Positions 35,570 through 44,034 of a DNA stretch of 64,000 bases are shown piece by piece. The translations under genes and the position numbers were made by a program. A model generated the notes under the pieces. That model saw only the letters and a list, made by a program, of their open reading frames with translations. It made no database searches and had not been told where the DNA came from. This stretch comes from Clostridia bacterium (GTDB taxonomy: Bacteria; Bacillota; Clostridia; TANB77; CAG-508), in assembly GCA_900759015.1 (NCBI GenBank), contig CAAEUE010000003.1:1-64000 (forward strand). The letters are read 5' to 3'. Every line of letters begins with the position of its first letter. Position 1 is the first letter of the stretch.

Positions 35570-36118
35570 ATGGAAAAATATTTTAAAGATATGGACTATG
35601 AAAAAATAAGTGAAGAAGAAGCTTTTAATGGAAGAAGAGTAAAAGTAAAAATAGAAAAATATTATAATAAAAGAGATAATAAAGAAGTATATCGTGAACA
35701 CATAAAAGCAGGAAATGGTGCTGTTATAATGCCTTTTTTAGATGATAATACATTAATAATGATAGAAGAAATAAGAACACCAATTGGAAAAAGTATATTG
35801 GCATTTCCTGCTGGACTAATAGAAAAGGGAGAAGATCCAGCAACAGCAGCCAAAAGAGAATTAGAAGAAGAAACTGGATACAGAGCAGGAGAAATTGAAC
35901 AAATAATATATGAATATCCAGCAGTAGGATATTCTGATGAAAAAGTATATATTTTTAAAGCAAAAAATTTAACAAAAACACAGAGACATTTAGATCCTAC
36001 AGAAGATATTAAAGTACATAAAATATCTGTAGATGAACTAAAAGAATTATATAGAAATGGAGAAATACATTCTTCAGCAGAACTTATAGCGATATTAAGT
36101 TATTTTTCGAAAATATAA
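35570..36118 (+). CDS. nudF: Nudix hydrolase, ADP-ribose pyrophosphatase type
   Basis: 182 residues from the ATG at 35570 behind GGAGG (35560-35564). The Nudix box is complete: GLIEKGEDPATAAKRELEEE followed by TGY (about 85-107), and the preceding AGNGAVIMPF and later YEYPAVGYSDEKVYIF match the ADP-ribose pyrophosphatase subgroup. It hydrolyses ADP-ribose to AMP and ribose 5-phosphate. It sits after udg and ahead of the GltD-like gene, from which it is separated by a REP-rich spacer. Confidence 0.88.
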   Translation: MEKYFKDMDYEKISEEEAFNGRRVKVKIEKYYNKRDNKEVYREHIKAGNGAVIMPFLDDNTLIMIEEIRTPIGKSILAFPAGLIEKGEDPATAAKRELEEETGYRAGEIEQIIYEYPAVGYSDEKVYIFKAKNLTKTQRHLDPTEDIKVHKISVDELKELYRNGEIHSSAELIAILSYFSKI

Positions 36119-36150
36119 TTTGGAAAGAGAATATATTAAAATACAAAATA

Positions 36151-36177
36151 GGGATTTAAAGAACGTCCCCAAATCCC
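36151..36177 (-). repeat. REP palindrome copy after nudF, reverse orientation
   Basis: GGGATTTAAAGAACGTCCCC followed by AAATCCC. Confidence 0.85.
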
Positions 36178-36260
36178 GAGAAAGCCAAAATCCAAAGGAA
36201 GGCCCAAAGCCAAAGAAAGGCTTGAACCCCGAGAAAGGACAAAGAATCCCGATAGGAGGA
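36178..36260. repeat. Purine-rich degenerate repeats next to a REP copy
   Basis: A string of related short units (CCGAGAAAG twice, CCAAAGGAAGG, CCAAAGAAAGG, ending ATCCCGATAGG). It carries far more G and C than the surrounding DNA and no gene. It looks like decayed REP fragments joined head to tail. Confidence 0.5.
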
Positions 36261-36264
36261 AAAA

Positions 36265-37518
36265 GTGGAAAATATAATAGATGAAGCAAATAGATGTTTA
36301 AATTGTAAAGTTAAACCATGTCAAAAAGCATGCCCATTAGGAAATGATATTCCAAGTTTTATAAAGCAAGTAAAAGAAAATAATTTAGAAGAAGCTTTTA
36401 AAATTTTAACTAAAACTACAGTTTTAGGTGCAATATGTGGAAGAGTGTGTCCTCATTTTAAACAATGTATGGGTAGCTGTGTAAGAGGAATTAAGTCTGA
36501 GCCAATTAATATTGGAAATTTAGAAACTTATGTTTTTGATAATGCTTTACAAGAAAACTATATAATAGAAACAACTAATAAACTAGAAGGAAAGAAAGTT
36601 GCAGTAATTGGTGGAGGTCCTTCTGGACTTACATGTGCAGCATTTTTAAGTATAAATGGTGCTAAAGTTACAATTTATGAAAAACAACCAAAACTTGGCG
36701 GAATTACAAGATATGGTATTCCAGATTTTAGATTACCAAGAGAAGTTATAGATAAAACAGTAGAGAAAATATTAAGTTTAGGAATAGAAGCAAAATGTAA
36801 TCAAACTTTAGGGAAAGATTATGAATTAGTAGATATAGAAAAGCAATATGATGCTGTATATTTAAGTTTTGGAGCAAATGTATCATCAAAAATGAATATA
36901 CCAGGTGAAGATTTAGATGGCGTATATGGAGGAAATGAATTATTAGAAACAGGAATTCATCCAGATTATACAGGTAAATCTGTTGCTGTAAGTGGTGGTG
37001 GAAATGTGGCAATGGATGCTGCAAGGACTATAAAAAGATTAGGTGCTAAAAATGTATATGTAATATATAGAAGAGCAAGAGAACAAATGCCAGCAGAAGA
37101 TTACGAAGTAGAAGAAGCAATGAAAGAGGGAGTAGAGTTTTTATTTCAAAATAATATTGTTAAAATAATAGGAAATAAAAAAGTAGAAAAATTAGAATGT
37201 ATAAAAACAGAGCTTGTACAAAAAGAAGGAGAAAAAAGATTAGTTCCTGTGAATATTGAAGGTTCTAACTATACATTAGATATGGATTATATTGTAATGG
37301 CTGTTGGTTCTAAAGCAAATAAGGAAGTTGTAGAAAAAACAGGATTAGAAACAACTGAATATGGAAATATAAAGGTAGATGAAAAATATATGACATCTAG
37401 AAAAGGAGTTTTTGCTGGAGGAGATTTAATAGGAACTAAAGCAACTGTTGCTTGGGCTGCACGTTCTGGAAGAAATGCTTCAGAGGAAATACAAAAATAT
37501 TTATTAGGAGAAGAATAA
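36265..37518 (+). CDS. NAD(P)-dependent oxidoreductase, GltD (glutamate synthase small subunit) family
   Basis: 417 residues from a GTG start with AGGAGG nine bases upstream. The N-terminal Fe-S domain has NRCLNCKVKPCQKACPLGND (about 8-27) and CGRVCPHFKQCMGSC. An FAD site (VAVIGGGPSGLTCAAFL, about 112) and an NAD(P)H site (GKSVAVSGGGNVAMDAART) follow. The family moves electrons from NADPH to glutamate synthase, or acts in other flavin/Fe-S systems such as NfnB. No large subunit gene lies near, so the partner is unknown. Its stop overlaps the GNAT start by one base. Confidence 0.85.
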   Translation: MENIIDEANRCLNCKVKPCQKACPLGNDIPSFIKQVKENNLEEAFKILTKTTVLGAICGRVCPHFKQCMGSCVRGIKSEPINIGNLETYVFDNALQENYIIETTNKLEGKKVAVIGGGPSGLTCAAFLSINGAKVTIYEKQPKLGGITRYGIPDFRLPREVIDKTVEKILSLGIEAKCNQTLGKDYELVDIEKQYDAVYLSFGANVSSKMNIPGEDLDGVYGGNELLETGIHPDYTGKSVAVSGGGNVAMDAARTIKRLGAKNVYVIYRRAREQMPAEDYEVEEAMKEGVEFLFQNNIVKIIGNKKVEKLECIKTELVQKEGEKRLVPVNIEGSNYTLDMDYIVMAVGSKANKEVVEKTGLETTEYGNIKVDEKYMTSRKGVFAGGDLIGTKATVAWAARSGRNASEEIQKYLLGEE

Positions 37519-37973
37519 TGGAAATTAGAAGAATAAAAAAAGAGGATATTCCAGAACTATTAAGCTTAAGAATAGAACAACAAAAAGAATATCACGAATG
37601 TTTAAATGAAGAAGAAAAACATATAATAGAATATACTAAGGACTACATAAATGAAAATTTAGATAAAGATTTGTTTATGTTTGGAGTTTTTGAAAATAAT
37701 GAAATGGTTGCAATATGTGGATATAATGTGTGGAATGGTTTCCCATCACTTACTAATCATTCTGGAAAAATTGCATATCTGTGTAGTGCCTATACAAAGC
37801 AAGAGTATAGAGGACAAGGTATTATGAAAGAACTATTAAATAAAAGCATTAATGCAATAAAAGAAGAAGGAATAACTAGAATAAAACTTAATTCAAGTAA
37901 AGAAAATGCAATTAGAATTTATTCAAGACTTGGATTTATAAAAGATGAAACAGCAATGATACTTGATTTATAA
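37518..37973 (+). CDS. GNAT family N-acetyltransferase
   Basis: 151 residues. The GNAT fold is seen from RRIKKEDIPELLSLRIEQ through the acetyl-CoA binding loop EYRGQGIMKELLNKSINAIK (about 97-116) to LNSSKENAIRIYSRLGFIKD. Substrate cannot be told from the sequence. The start codon overlaps the GltD-like stop (TAATG), so the two are translationally coupled. An earlier in-frame start at 37452 lies inside the previous gene and is not supported. Confidence 0.87.
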   Translation: MEIRRIKKEDIPELLSLRIEQQKEYHECLNEEEKHIIEYTKDYINENLDKDLFMFGVFENNEMVAICGYNVWNGFPSLTNHSGKIAYLCSAYTKQEYRGQGIMKELLNKSINAIKEEGITRIKLNSSKENAIRIYSRLGFIKDETAMILDL

Positions 37974-38051
37974 ATAAAGAGTTATAAATATATTTATTAA
38001 ATAATGGAAATTGTAATTTAGTATTTGGGGGATATTAAAACGTTATATAAT

Positions 38052-38080
38052 TTGTATTAACATAAGATTTATGATATAAT
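38052..38080 (+). promoter_or_regulatory. Promoter of the first small acidic gene
   Basis: TTGTAT (38052-38057), 17 bases, TATAAT (38075-38080). The block ATGATATAATATT around the -10 is repeated exactly at the second gene. Confidence 0.65.
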
Positions 38081-38086
38081 ATTAAT

Positions 38087-38134
38087 TGTAACAAGCAGTA
38101 GATTCACCCATTAAATGGGAGAAAGGGCACAATA
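38087..38134 (+). promoter_or_regulatory. Leader of small gene 1
   Basis: GTAACAAGCAGTAGATTCA (38088-38106), then the hairpin CCCATTAAATGGG and the ribosome-site stretch GAGAAAGGGCAC. The first 19 bases are identical to the leader at 38486. The predicted transcription start is within this leader. Confidence 0.6.
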
Positions 38135-38368
38135 ATGAAATTAAGCCTTAAAAATCCGTCAGATTACGGACGGTATTACATGCAGGACATAGCAGCAAGC
38201 TATGGACTGGAATGTGTCGAAGAAGCAGATAGTATTTCCATTTTTTCTTCTGACAGTGGTCTTCTCGAAGCATTAAGCTATGAAATTGAAATGGAAGTTG
38301 GAACCGGAGAATTTGAAGACCGGTTGGAAAAATACTATGATGACGATGACGACGATGATGAATGGTAA
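38135..38368 (+). CDS. Small acidic protein 1 of a tandem pair, unknown
   Basis: 77 residues, ending in an acidic run (DDDDDDDEW). The middle part DIAASYGLECVEEADSISIF and LLEALSYEIEME aligns with the second gene's EVATKEGLAIYKNGSDITL and TLETLEEEIRAK, so the two are paralogues with a common small fold. Base use is richer in G and C than neighbours (codons CGG, GGA, GTC, GAC). It has its own promoter, leader and terminator. No known family recognised; a small inhibitor or adaptor is possible. Confidence 0.7.
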   Translation: MKLSLKNPSDYGRYYMQDIAASYGLECVEEADSISIFSSDSGLLEALSYEIEMEVGTGEFEDRLEKYYDDDDDDDEW

Positions 38369-38377
38369 ATGCCATGT

Positions 38378-38409
38378 CCAAAAACAACTCCATACGGAGT
38401 TGTTTTTGG
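38378..38409 (+). terminator. Terminator of small gene 1
   Basis: CCAAAAACAACTCC pairs with GGAGTTGTTTTTGG around ATAC. Confidence 0.88.
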
Positions 38410-38450
38410 ATTATATAAAGCATTTGGGTATAGAACAATATTTATTCATG

Positions 38451-38478
38451 TTGACATAATGAAAAGATATGATATAAT
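38451..38478 (+). promoter_or_regulatory. Promoter of the second small acidic gene
   Basis: TTGACA (38451-38456), 16 bases, TATAAT (38473-38478). Confidence 0.75.
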
Positions 38479-38484
38479 ATTTAC

Positions 38485-38527
38485 CGTAACAAGCAGTAGA
38501 TTCAGCCGAAAGGCAGAAAGGGACACT
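38485..38527 (+). promoter_or_regulatory. Leader of small gene 2
   Basis: GTAACAAGCAGTAGATTCA (38486-38504), hairpin GCCGAAAGGC, then AGAAAGGGACACT before the ATG at 38528. Same plan as the leader at 38088, but with a different hairpin sequence, so the hairpin shape rather than its sequence is kept. Confidence 0.6.
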
Positions 38528-38731
38528 ATGAAACTCATAGTAACAATAGTCTCAGGCGAAGCAGTGAGCTACCTGCACGAGGTTGCAACAAAAGAGGGAT
38601 TAGCTATTTATAAAAATGGTAGCGATATCACTCTTACAGGGGAAGACGAACATACCCTAGAAACCTTGGAGGAGGAGATTAGGGCAAAACTTTGCGAAGG
38701 TCTGGATTATGATATCATCTACTTTGAGTAG
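38528..38731 (+). CDS. Small acidic protein 2 of a tandem pair, unknown
   Basis: 67 residues from the ATG that follows the GAAAGGG site; a longer frame from 38369 reads through the terminator of gene 1 and is rejected. Paralogue of the 38135 protein: both start MKL, share a central strand-helix block and end acidic (LDYDIIYFE). Codon use is also GC-richer (CTC, CTG, GCG type codons). Has its own promoter and terminator. Function unknown. Confidence 0.7.
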   Translation: MKLIVTIVSGEAVSYLHEVATKEGLAIYKNGSDITLTGEDEHTLETLEEEIRAKLCEGLDYDIIYFE

Positions 38732-38740
38732 ATGACATAA

Positions 38741-38778
38741 ACAGAGAAGCAACTCGCACGAGTTGCTTTTCTGTTTTT
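38741..38778 (+). terminator. Terminator of small gene 2
   Basis: AGAAGCAACTCG pairs with CGAGTTGCTTTTCT around a CA loop, followed by GTTTTTT. Confidence 0.85.
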
Positions 38779-38863
38779 TATATACATGTACTTAAATATG
38801 TTTACTTTTTCCATTTTTTGATATATAATGCTTGCAAATGCAAAGAATGAAGGGATGAAGGTT

Positions 38864-41281
38864 ATGTACAATTTTAAAGAGGTAGAGAAAAAATGGCAAG
38901 ATAAATGGTATGCAGAAGGTACCTTTAATGCAAAAGATGATTATTCAAAAGAAAAATGGTATGGTTTAATAGAATTCCCATATCCATCAGGACAAGGTTT
39001 ACATGTTGGACATCCAAGAAGCTATACAGCACTTGATATAATAGCAAGAAAAAGAAGAATGCAAGGATATAATGTATTATTCCCAATTGGATTTGATGCA
39101 TTTGGTCTTCCAGCAGAAAACTATGCAATAAAAAATCATGTTCATCCTAAAATAACAACAGAAAAGAATATAAATCATTTTAGAGAACAATTAAAATCTA
39201 TTGGTTTCTCTTTTGACTGGTCAAGAGAAGTAAACACAACAGATCCTAATTATTATAAATGGACACAATGGATTTTTATTCAATTATATAAACATGGACT
39301 AGCATATAAAGCAACTATGCCAATCAATTTCTGTACAGGTTGTAAAGTAGGTCTAGCAAATGAGGAAGTTGTAAATGGTGTTTGTGAAAGATGTGGAAGT
39401 CCAGTTGTTCAAAAAGAAAAGAGTCAATGGATGCTAAGAATTACAAAATATGCACAAAGACTAATAGATGATTTAGATGATGTAAATTTCTTAGATAAAA
39501 TTAAAGCACAACAAATAAATTGGATAGGAAGAAGTGAAGGAGCAGAGGTTAATTTTAAAATAAGCGGAACAGATGATAATCTTCTTATTTACACAACTAG
39601 ACCAGATACAATATTTGGTGCAACATATATGGTTGTAGCTCCAGAACATAAATTAATAGAAAAATATAAAGATAGAATTACAAATCTTGATGAAGTAGAA
39701 GAATATAAGAGAAAAGCAGCTTTAAAATCTGATTTTGAAAGAGCAGAATTAAATAAAGAAAAAACAGGTGTAGAGATAAAAGGAATAAAAGCTGTAAATC
39801 CATTAACAAATGAAGAAATACCAATTTGGATTTCTGACTATGTATTAATAACATATGGAACAGGTGCTATTATGGCTGTTCCAGCACATGATACAAGAGA
39901 TTTTGAATTTGCTAAAAAGTTTAATTTACCAATTAAACAAGTTATAAAAGATAAAAATGCAACAAGCGAATCTAAAGAGTTAGAAGAGGCTTTTACAGAT
40001 GTTAACAATGGAATTGCAATAAATTCAGATTTCTTAAATGGATTAGAATCTAAAGATGCTATAAACAAAGCAATAGAATATATAGAAGAACACAAATTAG
40101 GAGAAAGAAAAGTAAATTACAAACTTCGTGATTGGGTATTTTCTAGACAACGTTATTGGGGAGAACCAATACCAATGGTATATTGCGAAAAATGCGGTTG
40201 GGTTCCAATTCCAGAAGAAGAATTACCATTAAAATTACCAGATGTTGAAGATTATGAACCAGGAGAAAATGGGGAATCTCCACTTGCAAAACATGAAGAA
40301 TGGATTAATACTACATGTCCACATTGTGGTGGAAAAGCAAGAAGAGAAACAGATACAATGCCACAATGGGCTGGTTCATCTTGGTATTATTTAAGATACA
40401 TGGATCCACATAATGATAAGGCTCTAGCTTCAAAAGAAGCATTGGAATATTGGTCACCAGTAGATTGGTATAATGGTGGTATGGAACATACTACATTACA
40501 TTTACTATATTCAAGATTTTGGCATAAATTCTTATATGATATTGGTGTAGTACCAACTAAAGAACCATATGCAAAACGTACATCTCATGGAATGATACTA
40601 GGAAGCAATGGTGAAAAGATGTCTAAATCAAAAGGAAATGTAATAAATCCAGACGAAATAGTAGATGAATTTGGAGCAGACGCATTCAGAGTTTATGAAA
40701 TGTTTATGGGACCTTTTGATCAAACAGCACCATGGTCTATGGAAAGTATTAGAGGATGTATGAAGTTCTTAGATAGAGTATGGAATATGCAAGACTTCTT
40801 GATAGATGGAGAAGAATATTCAGAAAAATTTGAAAAGATGATGCATAAAGCAATAAAGAAGATTTCATCAGATATAGAAGAAATGAAATTTAATACATCT
40901 GTTGCTACATTTATGACAATGGTAAATGAATTCTATAAAGAAAAACAAATTAATAAAGCTGAATTTGCAACATTTTTACAATTATTAAATCCATTTGCAC
41001 CACATATGACAGAAGAATTATATCAAAAAATAGGTGGTAAAGAAGAGTTAGCATATAAAGCATGGCCAACATATGATGAGGCTAAAACTATAGAAGATGA
41101 AATAGAAATTCCTGTACAAATAAAAGGAAAAGTTAGAGCTACAATTACTATTAAAAAAGACGAAGATGAAGAAGTAGTAAAACAAAAAGCTAAAGAGGCA
41201 GTAGCAAGTCAAATAGAAGGAAAGAAAATAATAAAAGAAATATATGTTAAAAATAAAATATATAATATAGTAATTGGTTAA
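38864..41281 (+). CDS. leuS: Leucyl-tRNA synthetase
   Basis: 805 residues from the ATG at 38864, which sits nine bases after GAAGGG; upstream in-frame starts add residues absent from the family. Class I signature: [19 protein letters not shown] (HIGH motif, about 43) and [11 protein letters not shown] (KMSKS). A zinc-like knuckle [20 protein letters not shown] and the editing (CP1) domain ([20 protein letters not shown]) are present. It charges tRNA-Leu and removes wrong amino acids. No T-box leader is visible in the upstream bases. Terminator at 41287. Confidence 0.97.
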   Translation: MYNFKEVEKKWQDKWYAEGTFNAKDDYSKEKWYGLIEFPYPSGQGLHVGHPRSYTALDIIARKRRMQGYNVLFPIGFDAFGLPAENYAIKNHVHPKITTEKNINHFREQLKSIGFSFDWSREVNTTDPNYYKWTQWIFIQLYKHGLAYKATMPINFCTGCKVGLANEEVVNGVCERCGSPVVQKEKSQWMLRITKYAQRLIDDLDDVNFLDKIKAQQINWIGRSEGAEVNFKISGTDDNLLIYTTRPDTIFGATYMVVAPEHKLIEKYKDRITNLDEVEEYKRKAALKSDFERAELNKEKTGVEIKGIKAVNPLTNEEIPIWISDYVLITYGTGAIMAVPAHDTRDFEFAKKFNLPIKQVIKDKNATSESKELEEAFTDVNNGIAINSDFLNGLESKDAINKAIEYIEEHKLGERKVNYKLRDWVFSRQRYWGEPIPMVYCEKCGWVPIPEEELPLKLPDVEDYEPGENGESPLAKHEEWINTTCPHCGGKARRETDTMPQWAGSSWYYLRYMDPHNDKALASKEALEYWSPVDWYNGGMEHTTLHLLYSRFWHKFLYDIGVVPTKEPYAKRTSHGMILGSNGEKMSKSKGNVINPDEIVDEFGADAFRVYEMFMGPFDQTAPWSMESIRGCMKFLDRVWNMQDFLIDGEEYSEKFEKMMHKAIKKISSDIEEMKFNTSVATFMTMVNEFYKEKQINKAEFATFLQLLNPFAPHMTEELYQKIGGKEELAYKAWPTYDEAKTIEDEIEIPVQIKGKVRATITIKKDEDEEVVKQKAKEAVASQIEGKKIIKEIYVKNKIYNIVIG

Positions 41282-41286
41282 AGAAG

Positions 41287-41330
41287 AACATTACAGTTAT
41301 GTTTTGTAACATGGCTGTAATGTTTTTTTA
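41287..41330 (+). terminator. Terminator after leuS
   Basis: AACATTACAG pairs with CTGTAATGTT, with a second paired part (TTATG/TAACAT) and a T7 tail. Confidence 0.85.
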
Positions 41331-41404
41331 ACAATAATGTTATAGAACTTTTGGGCTAATGTAGTATAATATAATTATCTATAGGTATACCAAGGAGAAT
41401 AAAT

Positions 41405-42529
41405 ATGGGGATTGAATCAAATTTAAGAAAAGAAGGAATCAAAGTTACAGAAGAACTTGATAAAATAAAAGTTAATACTATTGCAAAGAATGTTGCTCAA
41501 AAGATTGTGGCTGCATTCCCTGAACTTGACTTTAAACTAGGTGAAGTATTTATAAAACTTTCTCAATTGAAGATGTATTATGCAGAAGTGCCAAAGGGGT
41601 TTTCAGAAGCTAATTACTTTTACAAAAACACTTCAATTTATTTTAACCAAGAAGTCCCTATAGATAAAATAGAAAATTATGCTGTTCATGAATGTATTCA
41701 TTACTTACAAGAAAGAAAAGATAAAGCAGGATTTTTATTAAGGCTAGGCTTATGTGACTTAACACAATATAAAGTTCATGGTTTAGCACTAAATGAAGCA
41801 GCAGTACAGTATGCAACTGCTAAAGCAACAAAAGAACCAAAAGATAATGTGAAATATTATGGAATTTCTTTCGATACAATTAGTCCTACTTGCTATCCAT
41901 TAATTTGTAATTTGATTGCACAAATGGCCTATGTAACGGGGGAAAAAATTCTTTTTGATAGTACCTTTAATAGCAATAATAATTTTAAAGAAGCTTTTAT
42001 AAAGAAGACTTCTGAAGAAGCATTTTATACATTAGAAAAAAATTTTGATAAGATATTAAAGCTTGAAGAAGATTTATTAAAATTAAATAATAAAATGGAA
42101 CTTTCAGATAATTTGAATTCAGGACTTAATAAAAAGAGACTTAAAATAAAGAATAATATTCAAAGTACATTTATGGAATCTCAAAATTTAATAATAACTT
42201 CTTACTTTGATACAGCTTTTGAGAAAATTACTAACTTAGAAGAAGTAGAAAATTACAGAAGATCATTATACAATTACAAAGATTTAGTTGGATATGTTGA
42301 TGGAATAGATACATTTAATGAATATTATATTAAAACTATGAATAAATTAGAGAATAAATATAATGAACTAGAAAGTGGAGCTATAGATAAAAATATAGAA
42401 CAAGAGAAGGCTGGCTTACCAATTGAAAGAAAAAATAAATTTCAAGTAATATGGCAAACAATAAAGAATTTCTTATTTAAATCAGGAGATGAATATAGAA
42501 AAGAAACTCAGCAGGAGATAAATAAATAA
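41405..42529 (+). CDS. Putative zinc metallopeptidase (gluzincin-like), unknown family
   Basis: 374 residues. A zincin motif HECIH lies at 95-99 (YAVHECIHYLQE), and a Glu in ALNEAAVQYA at about 131 could be the third zinc ligand. The C-terminal 170 residues are coiled-coil-like (LKLEEDLLKLNNKMELSD). No signal peptide, so it acts inside the cell unless exported otherwise. I do not know a named family with this layout. RBS AAGGAGA at 41391-41397; monocistronic with its own terminator. Compare the unrelated but similarly built protein at 45129. Confidence 0.6.
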   Translation: MGIESNLRKEGIKVTEELDKIKVNTIAKNVAQKIVAAFPELDFKLGEVFIKLSQLKMYYAEVPKGFSEANYFYKNTSIYFNQEVPIDKIENYAVHECIHYLQERKDKAGFLLRLGLCDLTQYKVHGLALNEAAVQYATAKATKEPKDNVKYYGISFDTISPTCYPLICNLIAQMAYVTGEKILFDSTFNSNNNFKEAFIKKTSEEAFYTLEKNFDKILKLEEDLLKLNNKMELSDNLNSGLNKKRLKIKNNIQSTFMESQNLIITSYFDTAFEKITNLEEVENYRRSLYNYKDLVGYVDGIDTFNEYYIKTMNKLENKYNELESGAIDKNIEQEKAGLPIERKNKFQVIWQTIKNFLFKSGDEYRKETQQEINK

Positions 42530-42557
42530 AAAGATCTAAATTATTTAGGTCTTTTTA
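42529..42557 (+). terminator. Terminator after the HECIH gene
   Basis: AAAAAGATCTAAA pairs with TTTAGGTCTTTTT (one G-U) around a short loop; it ends the transcript just before the infC promoter. Confidence 0.75.
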
Positions 42558-42566
42558 TTTTATGTA

Positions 42567-42595
42567 TTGACAATAATGGAAAAACATGTTATTAT
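42567..42595 (+). promoter_or_regulatory. Promoter of the infC operon
   Basis: TTGACA (42567-42572), 17 bases, TATTAT (42590-42595). Confidence 0.75.
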
Positions 42596-42601
42596 ATATG
42601 A

Positions 42602-42760
42602 GCGATTAAAGAAGAAGGTAACCACTTCCACCTTGTCTATAATAATAGAAAGGTAAATAATTAAATATAAATAAATATATTGTAATTATTTTAGTGGGTT
42701 AACTTGTGTCTTTAAGTTAATTCATTTTTTTATTGTCTAAAATAAAATTAGACGAAAATA
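42602..42760 (+). promoter_or_regulatory. infC-rpmI-rplT leader (L20-leader-like)
   Basis: About 160 bases between promoter and gene. The start GAAGAAGGTAACCACTTCCA with the later CACCTTGTC and GAAAGGT is in the style of the L20 leaders of Bacillota. A terminator-like hairpin (TTAACTT/AAGTTAA, then TTCATTTTTTT) lies at 42701-42732. By family knowledge excess L20 binds the leader and stops transcription. I could not fold it by program. Confidence 0.55.
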
Positions 42761-42777
42761 TATGGAGGTGTTTTAGA

Positions 42778-43287
42778 ATAAAACAGGATTTACCTATTAA
42801 CGAAAAAATTAGAGCCAAAGAAGTCAATCTAATAGACGAAAATGGTCAAAAATTAGGAGTAATGTCACTTAATGAAGCACTTAATATTGCTTCAGAGAAA
42901 AATTTGGATGTAGCTTTAGTTTCTCCAAATACTGTACCACCTGTTTGCAAAATTATGAATTATGGAAAATATAAATTTGAGCAAGCAAAAAGGGAAAAAG
43001 AAGCAAAGAAAAAACAAAAAGTGTTCGAATTAAAAGAAATTAGAGTAACACCTAATATAGAAGAGCATGACTTTGGTTTTAAATCTAAAAATGCAAGAAA
43101 ATTCCTAGAAGATGGGGCAAAAGTAAAAATTACAGTTAGATTTAGAGGAAGAGAAGTTAATAATGTTAAATTAGGAGAAGCAGTTATCAACAAATTTATA
43201 GAGGAATTAAGCGATATAGCATCTCCAGAAAAGAAACCTTTATTAGAAGGTAGAAATATGTTTGTAATTTTATCAAAAAAAGCATAA
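42778..43287 (+). CDS. infC: Translation initiation factor IF-3, ATA start codon
   Basis: 169 residues from ATA at 42778, seven bases after GGAGGTG (42764-42770). The protein then starts KQDLPINEKIRAKEVNL, lining up with other IF-3 proteins (Bacillus starts at ATT); a longer TTG frame from 42733 would translate the ribosome site itself. The N domain and C domain (VPPVCKIMNYGKYKFEQAKR, then VTPNIEEHDFGFKSKNARKF) are complete. IF-3 rejects unusual start codons, so its own rare start gives self-control. It is followed by rpmI (19 bases) and rplT (32 bases). Confidence 0.93.
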   Translation: MKQDLPINEKIRAKEVNLIDENGQKLGVMSLNEALNIASEKNLDVALVSPNTVPPVCKIMNYGKYKFEQAKREKEAKKKQKVFELKEIRVTPNIEEHDFGFKSKNARKFLEDGAKVKITVRFRGREVNNVKLGEAVINKFIEELSDIASPEKKPLLEGRNMFVILSKKA

Positions 43288-43306
43288 ATAGAAAGGAGCA
43301 ATTAAA

Positions 43307-43504
43307 ATGCCAAAATTAAAAACAAATAAAGCTGCAAGCAAAAGATATGGTTTTACAGCAAAAGGAAAAGTAAAGAGAACATCTGCAAATGCAAGACACA
43401 GATTATCTACAAAAACAAGTAGACAAAAAATGTCTAGAAAACAAAATTCTTATGCAGACAAAACATGTGTTGAAGGAATTAAAAAATTATTACCTTATGG
43501 TTAA
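43307..43504 (+). CDS. rpmI: Ribosomal protein bL35
   Basis: 65 residues, full length: PKLKTNKAASKRYGFTAKGK, then RHRLSTKTSRQKM, all conserved in bL35 of the large ribosomal subunit. RBS AAAGGAGCA at 43291-43299. Middle gene of the infC operon. Confidence 0.97.
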   Translation: MPKLKTNKAASKRYGFTAKGKVKRTSANARHRLSTKTSRQKMSRKQNSYADKTCVEGIKKLLPYG

Positions 43505-43536
43505 TAAAAAGAACGAAGAATGAGGAGGAATAGAAA

Positions 43537-43887
43537 ATGGCAAGAGTAAAAACAGCAAGAATTACTCGTAAAAAACATAAAAAAGTATTAAAACAAGCAA
43601 AAGGATATTTTGGTGCAAAAAGATACAGATTTAGAATGGCTAAACAAGCTGTTATGAAATCTGGAATGTATGCATATATAGCTAGAAAAGATAAAAAGAG
43701 TAATTTTAGAAAATTATGGATAGCAAGAATAAATGCAGCTGCAAGAATGAATGGAATTTCTTATAGCAAATTAATAGCTGGATTAAAGAAAGCTAATGTA
43801 ACAATAAACAGAAAAATGTTAGCAGATATCGCTATAACAGATCCAAAAGCATTCACAGAAATTGCTGAAATTGCAAAAAAAGCATAA
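43537..43887 (+). CDS. rplT: Ribosomal protein bL20
   Basis: 116 residues: [20 protein letters not shown], then [20 protein letters not shown], ending with the family helix [18 protein letters not shown]. It binds 23S rRNA early in 50S assembly and, in Bacillota, represses this operon through the leader. RBS TGAGGAGGAA at 43521-43530. Last gene of the operon. Confidence 0.97.
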   Translation: MARVKTARITRKKHKKVLKQAKGYFGAKRYRFRMAKQAVMKSGMYAYIARKDKKSNFRKLWIARINAAARMNGISYSKLIAGLKKANVTINRKMLADIAITDPKAFTEIAEIAKKA

Positions 43888-43900
43888 TAAAATAAAATTC

Positions 43901-43934
43901 TAAAATACTAGTTTGTTAAAAACTAGTATTTTTG
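43901..43934 (+). terminator. Terminator after rplT
   Basis: AAAATACTAGTTT pairs with AACTAGTATTTTT around GTTAAA. Confidence 0.88.
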
Positions 43935-44034
43935 CGCATAAAAAAGCATAGTATATAATAAGAAATCTATATATTTGCGATTATTGTCTTTTATTGTCTC
44001 AATAAACTAAAAATAGGAAGGGGGGAATATTTTA

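Noticed and set aside
38135..38731. Toxin-antitoxin pair
   Set aside because: Each gene has its own promoter and terminator and the two proteins are paralogues, unlike a co-transcribed toxin and antitoxin.
38779..38863. T-box leader for leuS
   Set aside because: Too short after the previous terminator, and no T-box sequence or specifier stem was seen. proS also lacks one.
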